From the NCBI RefSeq assembly GCF_037975245.1, contig NC_092568.1, positions 38,828,631 to 38,890,630 on the forward strand: DNA of 62,000 bases. Direction: 5' to 3'. Positions within the stretch are counted from its first letter, which is position 1, and each line of letters begins with the position of its first letter. Of this stretch, positions 11,372-22,144 are shown in pieces. A program made the translations under genes and the position numbers. Under the pieces are notes generated by a model. That model had not been told where the DNA came from. It saw nothing but the letters and a program-made list of their open reading frames with translations, and did not search any database. Source of the DNA: Apostichopus japonicus. Lineage: Eukaryota > Echinodermata > Holothuroidea > Aspidochirotida > Stichopodidae.

Positions 11372-11423
<52 letters not shown>
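11372..11423 (+). repeat. Poly(A) tract
   Basis: A run of 52 A residues inside the nested miniature elements, next to long G and C homopolymer runs. It is not preceded by a recognisable retrocopy. Confidence 0.9.
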
Positions 11424-11426
<3 letters not shown>

Positions 11427-11903
11427 GGATTTTCAAAAAGGGGGGGCCCGGGCCCCCCGGGCCCCCCCCCTGGATCCGCCCCTGGACTTATATCGAATTG
11501 GAGAAGACAGGAATGAGGAGTCCACGAAGAAAGTCACGAAATGGGGAGTTAAACTCTTGAAAGGTAAGCTGCTAGAAGTAGTAGTAGGCGTTCTACACTC
11601 TTAAAACGTTGGTTAAAAAAAGAATGGTATAGGACCCCCGTGCACTTAATTGGTTAGTTTGTACCCTTAAGTTGGTTAACTGGCAGATTTTGGGCTATTC
11701 CAATAACTATGTACATTTCACAGTCCGACGTTTAACCAACTTGTTTATAACTTTACCGCTCTCTGAGTAAAAAATTCGCGCGTACACATATATGTACACT
11801 GTACGTACATCAGTGCAGCATCTATAACACACACTACATAACACGTCGTGCATAGTACGATCCCTGACAGGGTGGTTTAGTAATCAAGATTACAGCTAAC
11901 GCC

Positions 11904-14900
11904 ATGGCAGATATCGAAGACAGTGCTGTCTTGATTTTCTTGAAAAAATACGAGGTCGAGTCTCTACATGAAACTTTTATCGGTAAGTGTAGCTTATCAT
12001 CGGTAAAAAGTATGAACTTATGTGGGCACTGAGACCCCCAGTGACAGTATAACGTTAGGCTCATAGGCCAACGTTAGGCTTATACTAGGCTAACGTTAAT
12101 ACTAGTACTATACTAGTATGCCTAATACTAACACTAGTAATATTAGTAACAGTATACTACTAAACAGCCACTGAGTTTAACACAGTGCTTTAATCGTTGT
12201 TAAATGTTATGAATCTTTTTCGTGTTTTTCACCATATAGTGTTGTTCGTGTAAACGACATAGGCCTAGGCCTAATTATTAATGAAAATGTTGTTTCCTAT
12301 TTAAGTCCAAATACAAAAACTTCGACCTACTGTCTATAGCCTAGCCTAGTGTATACACCCTATTTTCAAGTGCCCTGGAGACCAAGAGATATTTTTAATA
12401 GAATTTATAATAAAAATTATTCAATATGGTTATGTTTCTGAATGGATTGTTTCAATTGTCAATATATAGGCCTAGGATACAATTTGCTGTATTGTTATCA
12501 ACATTTTACCTATTTCCTTTTAATCTACAGGCCAAGCTCCTTTATTAAGGCAGCGTTAGCAGCTCAGCAGTTGTTGATTTGTTTCCCATTCTGAAGGATC
12601 CAGAATCTCCCTTGGGTTATGTAAGCATGTTTATGTTCTAATATCCCTCGGCTTAGTTGTCATTAGCCATAGTATAGACCACTTTCGTTGTTGTGTTGAG
12701 GTGACTAGTTTCCTTTTCCTGCCCTTTCAAAATGTCTCTAAAATGTGGACCACAACACACTGCCCACAATATCACTACTTTTTGACATCTGTAGTCAAGT
12801 AATATAATCTTCTGTGGGTTCTACCAAGTAATTTGTTCATCTCATAGAGGACTGTGATACTGAAATCTATTTTCAATACTACCAGGATTATATAGGCATC
12901 ATTTAACTGAATAATTTCTAATTGAAATCAGCACTAGGGTGACAAGGCCTTTTAATATGGTAAAAATATCAAAATGGTTGTTCAATTGTCACATTGGGAA
13001 ATCCAAAAACTGTAACATAGGCACTGGTTTTCAGTGGGCTTCATCTCTCAATCTAACCAAGGTATTAATGAAGTTTGTTGTTCAGTAGGTACCCTCATTA
13101 TTCCATAAAATATCAGAATTCTGCAACTTATTGATTATATGTGCAATTAGGGTCAAACCCATTACTTTTAGGCTTACAGTATCACTTAAAATCAATTGTC
13201 ATAGTGTCCCCTGGGACAATACTGTTTCATCAGTAAGCATACAATATTATGTGAGGACAGTATGGAGTGCCACAGTGTCCTTAGTCGTAGCGTCCATATT
13301 GTTACCGTGCAGTTGTGGACATGTACAAGACATGTTTGTGGTTTGCTGGCTATAAGCCTATGTTTCAACCAGCTAGGAAGTTTTAAATGTTGGTGTACAA
13401 CAGCTTTACATGTAGATCAATAAGTCTTTTTCTGAGTTGACTTGAATTTTGCTACCATACTTCAGTGTGATAAAAGAGTATGCTGATTTCATGTGCAGGA
13501 ACCATGGTATTGCAAAGGTGCTGCAGGACGACCGGTGACAGGGTATCTAGAAGAGCACCTACGCTACGTACGTAAAAAGAAGATTGCCATGGTGAAAGAT
13601 TCCCCCGGTGCATCAAGTCCACCTACTCCTTTGACTAAAGTGTCCACTCCACCAAAATTGAGAGGTGTGTAATAGGTTTTACCAACTATTCTCAGGATTT
13701 GACTTATCTCTCATGCCATGACAATGATCAAAGACTGGCTTAGGACACGTTATACCTACCACAACCATTGGTAACTTCAAAATTTTATGTTAAGGCATCT
13801 CTGTTTAGTAGGAAATATATGTTTTTATTGTCCTTGCCAGAAGCTGATCTGGAGAACAAAGAGGAATTGGTGATGATGACTGAGTGGCTGAAATGTAACA
13901 TGGAACCAAGAGAGAAAGTATTGGACTTTCATGAGGCAAACTGCAGTTTACAGTCAACAGCAGATCAAAGACCACTCAACTAACATTTCAGATATTCTGA
14001 AAGAGTATCAAAGGTTGTTAGACCGTGGAATGGTAACTATCAAATTTGATTTTTTGCTGCTTAATTAAAGAGAAATACGTAGGTGATTTTGCAAAAAAAA
14101 TACTAAAGAAGTGAGCTCTGAATACACATATTACGAAGATACTATTCAAGACCATATCCTTTAACTCTTGAAAAAGGAAGTGGAAAAATTACTAGCAAGG
14201 TTTGATTTAGCAGAAACACTGAAATTAATTAAGTCACTAACCTCACTGATGAGTTAATACTATATTTCACTTTGAAGCCTATTTGGCCAATTTAAAAACT
14301 GTACTTTGATTGTCTACATATCTAGTTTGATTGGAAAGAACTAGTTTCACTGCTTTTTTTAAATGATGGCATTATATTTTAAATCTCTTTTAATTTATGT
14401 CTTGAAGTTTATGACAGTTATCAGCCACACAGTGAAGAAATGTGACTGACTTTTAATTTAACCTTAGGCATCTGGCAGATCAGTATGCTTTATAAAGACC
14501 AGATTGGGAATAAATTTTATTTTTGGATGAAAATCTTGCTTTATTCAAGGATATAGCTAGGATTTTAAGAAAGGTTGCTGATGTTGAGTGTAAAAAATGG
14601 TACAGATTCAAGCGGTATAATATGGTTTACAATTTGTACAAAGTTTTTTTGTTTTAATATGGTGTCTTTGCCATTCAGTGCTATGGTTTTATGTGCAATG
14701 TTTGCTCTGCATTTCTTGCAATTGTGTACAAATCTAACAACTTGTCTATCATCTTGTTACAGGGAGACAAGATAAATTATTCCCATGAATATGCTTCTGT
14801 TCAGTAATGATATCACAAATGTTAAATATTGAATTTTTGCAATTCAAATTTCCCCCCACCACATTAAAAAAATATTTTGAAAAAAATATATTTTTGAGCT

Positions 14901-17208
14901 GTATTCTGAGATATTTTCAAAGCATGTGTCAATAAATGTTGAATACTTACTTTTCTTTCCCAGATGTTTTCTAAATGTTATTAAACTAGCCAAAGGTATC
15001 AAGCAGTTGGATTTACCACATCCAGCTTCAACAATACTTAGTGTTTGTATAGATGCATGGAACCAGACTTTAACAAATTCAGTGAGAGGGATTTTTTAAT
15101 GGATCCTAGCTGAGGATAAAAAAATGAATACGCTTACACACATTAAAGTATTCTATTTCCCTTTGCTCTTTCAGAGAGAACAAGATTTTTCAGTGCTTTG
15201 GCCTGAGCATGAGGATCACCTGTATGAGAAATGGGACTTGTACTACAATGGGATTATAGAATATGGCAAACAGGTTGAAAATTGGCAAGGCCTCTTGGAT
15301 TGGAGTACGTTGACCTAGAGAGTTTGTCTATTGGTAAGAGTGCTTCTTATTTCAGTGCACATAGTTGAGCTAATTTAATTTTTGTATGTTGATCATTCCT
15401 TGCAACCTTTTACCACCATCACACTAGAAACTTCTGAAAGATCAGGTTTGACCAATTATCTGTAATATATCTGATCTTGTTCTCAAAATAGCCTTAGTTT
15501 ACTTTTTGTAAAGACAACAACACTTCCTTTTCTTTTTACCTGTATATAAAAATAATAAACTGAAATTGAACAAAAATCATCAATGGGATCTGGTTCAGAC
15601 AGAAACCAAGTTGGGTTGGTGCAGATATATTCCCTTGCTTAGACTCCATCTGACCCATCTTTGGGATTTCATTTAAGCCAAAAGCTAGTGACTACTATAG
15701 AACAATAGAACACAAAATATGTCAAAGGTTCATCAGTGTTTTGAGATCTGAATATATAATAACATATAAAGAGTAGATAACTTCGCAAACAGGTTGTGAT
15801 AGCAGCACAACATTATGAATGTGGGCTTTTAAAGGAGACATGTATTATTGAAAATAAACATACACAAAATACCAAACAGATGCTAACTTATCTCATTACA
15901 TTCTCATGATATGCCATTTTCTCATTGCATTCTCATGATATGTTATTTTCTGATAAAAATGACTTGAAGGACTTCTAGTGTTAGAGACAAATAAAGGCAA
16001 GGGAAAATACAAATAATTTGTGCGGGTACTGTACGTGATAATGACAATTTATATGTTAAGTGGTCATTAATTGTGTTATAGTTTTATGCACTTGTGAACC
16101 TTGGAGGGAAGATTATCTTTAGTTATGTTTTGTCACTTTCACAGATAGGAAGGAAACATTGGCATTTTTTCTTCTTCCAGTCATCTTGAGAGGGAAAGGA
16201 AAGTGAAAAAAAGGATTGTGTTCAGTAAAAGAGGCAATCACCTCCTTCGTGGACATTCAACCAGTAGGTGTTTAAGCATTCATTTGTCCACTTGTTGAAG
16301 TTCATTGACAACATGCTTATGACATATCTTTTGTAGTTTGTGATGGATTGCTTGTAAAAGTGGAATCTCAACAATTATGCTGGATATGTGTCAATGTACA
16401 TATATGCTCCCAAGCACATGAACCATATTCCGTTTGGTTCAAAATGGATAATTAATATTCATGAGTGGGCAGGGCCTACGTGATATTACTTAAATATTGA
16501 TTTCAAAACAACAATAGGCTTGTCAAATTTTGCTCAATTTGGTAAATGACAGTAGTAGGATATGGGTCACATGTGTAGCTGATTTTAAGGAATAAATTAT
16601 GAGTTGGAGATAAAAAGTTAATGATAGTAAAAGTATCTTCTAAACATGATAACTGAGCAGTAAATTTCAAATGTATCAAACGTTCATAGTACTTATTTTT
16701 AAACTAGCATGTCATTGTAAGCATAGATATGGGTGGTTATGAAGTTTGGCTGTGCCAAGTATAATTTCATATAAAGTTTTTTCTAAATACAAATCTGCTA
16801 GAATGGAGGGCTTTTTGCTGTCACAACTTCATATTGATTGACAAAGAGCAGCTTGTGATAATTTTCATTTTTTTTCAATTTTTCTCACAGGAAGTGGCTG
16901 ATATTCTACAAATTTCAAAGGCTATTGATGCCACAAAAAAGCCGCAGCCATTTGTTGTATGCAAAGGAACTCTCTTGGCACCAACCCAAACATTTGTTAT
17001 TCTAGAACGGAGGCCAGTCCGTCAAGAATCACTACTGAAAGCTATCGATTTCTGTTTCAAAACAATGTACATTTTGGACATGGCTTACCAACCTTCATGC
17101 TGTCTTGTGTGGCAGTTCATTCAAAATGTGATTTATGAAATCAAAGAAGCACATGTGCCAAGTTGCATAAGAGATCTTAGATCATTCTTGGCCTTTAAAA
17201 GTAAATAG
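11904..17208 (+). pseudogene. Multi-exon SAM-domain-like gene (SAMD3-like family), decayed
   Basis: I infer seven exons from GT-AG borders: 11904-11982, 12531-12620, 13499-13664, 13841-14032, 15175-15333, about 16145-16267 and 16891-17208. Exon 1 starts in a good context (GCCATGG) and reads like the first helices of a SAM domain (FLKKYEVESLHETF). Later exons carry features of a poorly characterised, high-copy animal family: an EQDFSVLWPEHEDHLYEKW block in exon 5, FLLPVILRGKGK in exon 6, and a C-terminal domain in exon 7 (PFVVCKGTLL, then AIDFCFKTMYILDMAY and WQFIQNVIYEI). In-frame stops or single-base shifts occur in exons 2, 4, 5 and 6, so it is not functional now. Placement in the SAMD3-like family is from memory. 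Biochemical role is unknown. Confidence 0.65.
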
Positions 17209-17245
17209 TGGCTTAAAAGGAAAGAATTGTAAGCAAGATATTCAT

Positions 17246-17575
17246 GGCTGATATTCTACAAAGTTCAAAGGATATTGATGCCACAACAATACTGCAGCTA
17301 CTTTTGTATGCAAGGAGCCCTCTTGGTACCAACCCAGATATTTGCTATTTTAGAACAGAGGTCAGTTTCTCACAAATCTCTTCTATAAAAGCTGTCTATT
17401 TCTGTTTCATGGCAAATGTGCATTTTGGACATGGCTTATTGACCTTCATGCAGTCTTGTTTGGCAGTTCATTCAAAATGTGATTAATGAAATCAAAGAAG
17501 CACATATGCCAAGTTGTATTATAGCATTCTTGGCCCTTGAAAGTAAGAACTGCCTTAAAAGGAAATTGTAAGCAA
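17246..17575 (+). repeat. Tandem duplicate of the last SAM-like gene exon and 3' flank
   Basis: Sequence from GGCTGATATTCTACAAAG onward repeats 16897-17236 with scattered changes and small deletions, including the trailing CTTAAAAGGAAA...GTAAGCAAGA. The duplicate lacks an intact splice acceptor and has lost the reading frame. A third short copy of the AATTGTAAGCAAGAAG tail follows at about 17590. Confidence 0.85.
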
Positions 17576-17599
17576 GAAGCTCATATAATAATTGTAAGC

Positions 17600-18600
17600 A
17601 AGAAGTTTGTATAATATTACTATTTTAAAATTCACACACCAGCATCAGGTGCAGATAGCATCATCTTGAAGGGACATTTAATTAAAACTCATGATATGAC
17701 ATATTTTTACATACCATGCTGGTACAAATCAAAACTTTCATTACTAATTTTTATTGGAATCCCGATCTGATCAACTGATCTTTCATGAGTGAGTAAGGTT
17801 TAATGTAGCTAAATTTCACCTACACATGTATCTCTATATGTGGTGAAGATATATACTATACATCCAAATACTGGAAACGAACAATGCACTGGCTGCAATG
17901 TACTGCATATATCATAAATATGTCTCTAAATGTAATCATGTACACCACATATGTATGTGATACTCAATGTAATTCTTAATTAACTGTATGTATAGGTAAA
18001 CCTTGATTAATCAGATCATGATTGATGTTTAGTTTCATAGATTGTGTATACATCAATTGATCTATAGTTACATATGTGAGATATTTAGTGTTACAAGTTT
18101 TCTATGAATACGGTTCTTCTTGAAGAGTAGAGGATTTTGTGTCACCTTAAAGGTCTGATAGAGCACAGCTAAGAAGTTGTTACATCCAAGCATATTTGTG
18201 TGTTGTTTTGTTTTGTTTGTATTTTATTCACATGCATGGTTCAGCTGGTTATTGTTTTCAATAAAAACAAGTTCTCAAAATGTTATCCATCTGGCTTCTG
18301 TAATGTAACTGTTTGTTAATTTCTCAATATTTTTCAAGGAATTGTTTACTCTTTGCATTGCCATATTCAGCTGATTGTTGCAAACTAGGTCTGCATGAAC
18401 AAAACTTGTGAGGAGTCTTTCAACTACATTAAGTAAAATTCACTGAGGATCTTATCCATCACTGTCCAATATATTGCATTCGCCAACATAAAATTGGGCA
18501 ATAAAGGCTCATTTAACTGCCCAACCCTTTTGTAATGGTAAAAGCCACTGCCCAATTTAAATATAGTAATTGCCCAATACAATGATTTTAATTCCCCAAT
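17600..18600. other. Non-coding interior of the CACTC element
   Basis: AT-rich DNA without a recognised gene. At 18480-18600 a TGCCCAATTT/AATTGCCCAA-type unit recurs several times in both orientations. Confidence 0.5.
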
Positions 18601-19043
18601 TTAATGATCCCTACATTTGTAAGTTCACCAATGATGGGCATAATTTACACAATTAATTTAACCAACAACTGTTGGGTACAAACTTATAGTTATTTTATTG
18701 GTTAAAAATGTTACCCAACGGCTGGTTAAAGCCGTTAACCAACAGGTGTTGGTTAAAATATCACCAATAAGTCGAATTTGACATACGTGCCCAGTGTTGA
18801 TTAAGGTATTGGTTAATTTTTTAACCAACTGTTTTTAGAGTGTATTGCCTAGAAACAGGCCTAGGAACGTAATGTTAGGCCACCGGCCCTAGACTAGACC
18901 TAGGTGTAGTTCCCCAGCCCCCTCCCCATCTTTATGGCTGGTACCAAAGTTCTGTATACCAAATATTAGCACTTCTCGTAAAGCATGATTTATAAGTCAT
19001 CAGTAAGCTTTAAATATGTCAAAACACTTACTTTCTATTACAG

Positions 19044-20180
19044 AATGGTGTCAAGCAAAGGAGCTAACAACTGATTTTGAGCAGCTTGACGTGCCGGAAT
19101 TGGCTTCCCTTCTTCGAAGATTTTATGGAGAAGTTCGAAAACAAGATGGTAGTTCATATGCAAACAAAACATACAAGGACTGAGGGCTGCGATCCACCGC
19201 CATCTGACAGGAGCTCCCTACAACCGTCATGTAAACATTATGAGAGATAAAGACTTTCAGAGTGCCAATAACGTCTACATTGGAATGATGAAAAAAAATC
19301 AAGAGAGAAGGCCTAGACGTGAGTTGTCAGAAACCAGCTATTTCTGAAGGCGACCTCAAAACCATGTTTGAGAGCAAAGTTTTGTCCACAGATAATCCTT
19401 CTTCACTGTTAAACATGGCGTGGTTTTATCTTGAGTACCATTTTTGTCGTCGAGGACGAGAAGGTCTGCGAAATCTAAAGAAGTCGTCGTTTAACTTTGG
19501 TATCGACGACACAAATAACGCATATGTCTTTCTTAACTTCAACGAAGCAACTAAAAATCACCCTGGCGACCTCCAAGACGACTTCCAATCCCGGAAACGT
19601 ATGTATGCCACAGATGACGAAAAATGTCTAGTGAAGGCGATCAAGAAGTATATATTTGCAAAAGCTGAATCCAAACTGCGAACACTTTTTTCAACGGCCA
19701 AAGGTATCTGTTGATGAATCAGACCAAGTATGGTATGACAACCAGCCGCTGGGGGTTAACACCGTTGGCAAAATGATGGTGAAGATTTCCGAAAAAGCAA
19801 AGCTGAGTCAGAAATACACAAACCACTGTGTTCGTGCAACAACTATTACAACACTCAGTAATGCTGGCATCGAAACACGGGTCATTATGGCCATGAGTGG
19901 ACACAGAAACGAGAGCAGTATAAAAAGTTACTGCCAAGATGCATCTAATTCACAGAAACGATCCTGTTCAAAAGTCTTGCAAGATGCCATCAGAGGTAAA
20001 GGACGCGAAAACATGGATCCGCACTCGAGTCTAGGCCAAAGTGTAGGCTGCACAGCTGTTGCCTCCAACAATTACATTAACGTTACTGCTGCTGTTAGGG
20101 CTGAAACGTCTAACATGTCCAAACTGTTTTCCAAATGTTCTTTCCAAAGTCCTGTGAATGTTTACTTCCAAAATTCATAG
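19044..20180 (+). pseudogene. Crypton tyrosine recombinase, exon 2 with catalytic domain
   Basis: Exon 2 begins after a TTCTATTACAG acceptor and ends at the stop at 20180. The catalytic residues of a tyrosine recombinase are visible in order: Arg in CRRGREGL (about 19448), H-x-x-R in NHCVR (19824-19835), His in SGHRNESS and the nucleophilic Tyr in SIKSYC (about 19929). This is the domain that vertebrate ZMYM2/3/4, QRICH1 and KCTD1 inherited from Cryptons. At least three frame changes (near 19182, 19305 and 19695) break the frame, so the copy is inactive. The enzyme would excise and integrate the element through a circular intermediate. Confidence 0.9.
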
Positions 20181-20789
20181 TTATATCCGTATTAAAACAC
20201 CAAACAGTTGTGGATGCTTTGAGTTTAAATATATCTAGTATCTGTCCGTAATTAAATGTTCGCAAGGCCGTTATGTTGCTCATAGTGTTATAAAGTTAAA
20301 GTTAAACGACCGCAGTGCCAAGCACTGTGTAGTGTGTACGTTCAAGTGAGTGTACGTGTTCAATACAAGGCCTACTATGTTATCGTATGACTGTATACCA
20401 TACGTACATGTTTGTCCCTAGAATGGTTGCTATGGGAACCAGAAGCTGTAGGGCGTTGATATGATGAAGCCAACTAGTAATTGTTTGTAGTTCCTTGTTA
20501 TTGAGACCTTTCAAAAATAGTTTTATGGCCGCAATATTGCCAAAAATTAGTTAAAATGTTATTATGGTTCATCTTTTATGAATTGCAGCCTTTCAAAGAC
20601 GTTTCCTTTATAATTATTCACTATCGTTCAGTATTACTTTATAATTGCACATGTACATTATTGTTATGCTGGTTGTTAATCGTTAATTCGACTTACGGGG
20701 CATCACTTTAATAAATCTTCGGTTATATGTAACCAAATATGTTTTGTTTTATGATTTTTGCTCCACACAAATGGTAGTGTATGAATGAA

Positions 20790-20967
20790 CGGGGTTAATT
20801 AACGGTCTAGCGTGCGTTACTCACGTGATTAATGCACTCCGGGGGTTAATGCTATCGCTGAATGCACTCGGGCTCCGCCCTCGTGCATCGCTTGCATTAT
20901 GTCCCGATCGTGCATTAATCCTGTGAGTAACGCACGCTAGACCGTTGATTAACCCCTTATTAAATTC
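20790..20967. repeat. Palindromic block at the Crypton right end
   Basis: The left arm (GGGGTTAATTAACGGTC...GTGCGTTACTCAC) and right arm (GTGAGTAACGCACGCTAG...GATTAACCCC) are inverted copies of about 35 bp around a 110-bp centre. The centre has its own GC-rich hairpin (TGCACTCGGGCTCCGCCC...). The block CTGTGAGTAACGCACG is also found near the left Crypton end at 9342. It may be a subterminal feature of the Crypton or a separate small palindromic MITE at its edge. Confidence 0.65.
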
Positions 20968-22036
20968 AGTTACACATGTAGATCCAGAGCCAATCCCCAA
21001 TATTGAGGATTTGATGTCGCGCATATCTGCTGTTAGATAGTTTAGTAAGCTAGACCTTACAAAATGGTACTGGCAAATCCCTGTAACAGAATGTGATAAA
21101 GATAAAACCGCTTTCGTTACCACAGAAGGCCTGTATCAATTTACCGTACTTCCTTTTGGAATGGTTAACGCGCCGGCCGCATTCACGAAAATGATGCGTC
21201 GCTTGTTAAATGGCCTAGACCACGTGATTAACTATATTGATGACATTTTGATCTTCACAAATGATCTCTCACAACATGAAAAGGTATTGAGGAATGTGTT
21301 GGAAAGACTACGTAAGGCAGGGTTGACCGCCCGGCCAAGCAAATGTTCAGTAGCCTACAAATCCCTTCAATTCCTTGGGCATATTGTTGGTGAAGGCTTA
21401 GTGAAACCCCTCCCTGAGAAAGTTCAAGCGGTTATGGTAGCATCACAACCCACCACAAAAAAAGAAGTGCGATCTTTTTCTTCGCCTGGTTGGCTACTAC
21501 AACAAAATTATTCCGAACTTCTTCGGCAATTGCCGCACCTATGTCAGATCTTACTAAAAAGGGTCAGCCAAATTAAGTCAAATGGGGCGTTGCCCAAGAA
21601 GTGTCTTTTAGGGTGTTAAAACAGCGACTTGCGAACGCGCCGATTCTACATTTACCCGATCCTTCATTGCCTTACATATTGAGTACAGACGCATCGGACA
21701 AGGGTATTGGGGCGTTGCTAATGCAGGACATTGAAGGGTGTAAGTTCCCCATCGCTTTTGCGAGTAAGAAATTATTACCAAGGGGGGAGAAATTTTCGGT
21801 CATTGAAAAGGAATGTCTCGCATTGGTGTGGGCGGTGAAAAGAATTCGTGTGTATTTGCATGGGACACAGTTCACCATTGAAACGCACCATCACCCACTC
21901 GCTTACATTACTAAAGCTAAAATGAAAAACAATCGTGTGATGAGGTGGGCCTTAGATCTACAACCCTACCGGTACGTTGTGCATGTGGTTAAGGGTTCGG
22001 AAAATTTTGGGCGGATTTCCTGAGTAGATGTGTAGC
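20968..22036 (+). pseudogene. Ty3/Gypsy reverse transcriptase (remainder) and RNase H
   Basis: RT resumes at the LNSVTHVDPE stretch. It continues through KLDLTKWYWQIPV and FGMVNAPAAFTKMMRR to the catalytic box YIDDILIF (about 21234-21257) and the LGHIVGEG thumb motif. After a frame change near 21470-21600, the RNase H domain (21601-22023) shows STDASDKGIGALL, EKFSVIEKECLALVWAV and a THHHPL motif in place of the usual TDHKPL. A final shift near 22005 moves the conserved end of the domain out of frame. No integrase follows; the polypurine tract is only about 100 bp away. An in-frame stop also lies in the first 80 bases of this segment. Confidence 0.92.
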
Positions 22037-22133
22037 TAATGATAAGTAAGCCTTACTGATTAAACTGTCATAAGCATGTGGTGAAGATCTATATTTTGAT
22101 CGAAGTAAAAGATTTTGTTTTATTAATCTTCTT

Positions 22134-22144
22134 AAGGGAGGAGA
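22134..22144 (+). other. Polypurine tract
   Basis: AAGGGAGGAGA lies immediately before the TGTCAGGGGG start of the 3' LTR, where plus-strand DNA synthesis would be primed. Confidence 0.85.

Larger units (their letters stand above)
9555..11484 (+). mobile_element. hAT-like miniature element inside Crypton exon 1
   Basis: Termini are CAGTGGCGGATCCAGG at 9555 and its inverted counterpart CCTGGATCCGCCCCTG ending 11484. Flanking GACTAAT (9548-9554) and GACTTAT (11485-11491) look like a target duplication. The outer element is non-coding and G/C-tract rich. It is enlarged by a second element at 9989-11334. Removing it restores the recombinase reading frame. Confidence 0.8.
9449..11563 (+). pseudogene. 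Crypton tyrosine recombinase, exon 1 (split by an insertion)
   Basis: The ATG at 9449 opens a frame beginning MANITFDLN. It is cut at 9554 by a hAT-like element and resumes at 11485 after a 7-bp near-duplication of GACTTAT. Reading across, the exon gives an N-terminal core-binding region ending ...KWGVKLLK and then a consensus donor, G|GTAAGC, at 11563/11564. Joining to the acceptor at 19043 preserves phase and gives the expected EWC continuation. In this family the segment forms the N-terminal DNA-binding part of the recombinase. The exon is intact apart from the insertion. Confidence 0.85.
11596..18842 (+). mobile_element. CACTC-terminal inverted-repeat element carrying a spliced gene, in the Crypton intron
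   Basis: The left end CACTCTTAAAACGTTGG and the inverse of the right end, CACTCTAAAAACAGTTGG, are terminal inverted repeats that continue through GGTTAAAAAA. They are flanked by TA on both sides (11594-11595 and 18843-18844). The element lies wholly within the intron of the Crypton recombinase; without it the intron would be about 230 bp. It contains the multi-exon gene at 11904-17208. Inward of the right end, short GTTGGTTAAA units recur in both orientations (18650-18840). I see no transposase-like domain, so it may be non-autonomous or of a type I do not recognise. Confidence 0.72.
9272..20967 (+). mobile_element. Crypton (tyrosine recombinase transposon) inserted in the RT
   Basis: RT text breaks after CVDYRK at 9271 and resumes with LNSVTHVDPEPIP at about 20974, so everything between is an insertion. 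Its own gene is a two-exon tyrosine recombinase of the animal Crypton type (exons at 9449-11563 and 19044-20180). Without the secondary insertions (9555-11484 and 11596-18842) the element is about 2.5 kb. Exact ends are uncertain by tens of bases. The sequence TTCATTCATAC at the left (9272) recurs inverted at 20779-20789. A block containing CTGTGAGTAACGCACG occurs at 9342-9357 and in a palindrome at 20790-20967, possibly the recombination or binding region. Confidence 0.85.

Noticed and set aside
9555-11484. A real Crypton intron
   Set aside because: There are no splice signals at the borders. It has inverted CAGTGGCGGATCC termini and a GACTAAT/GACTTAT flank, so it is an insertion.
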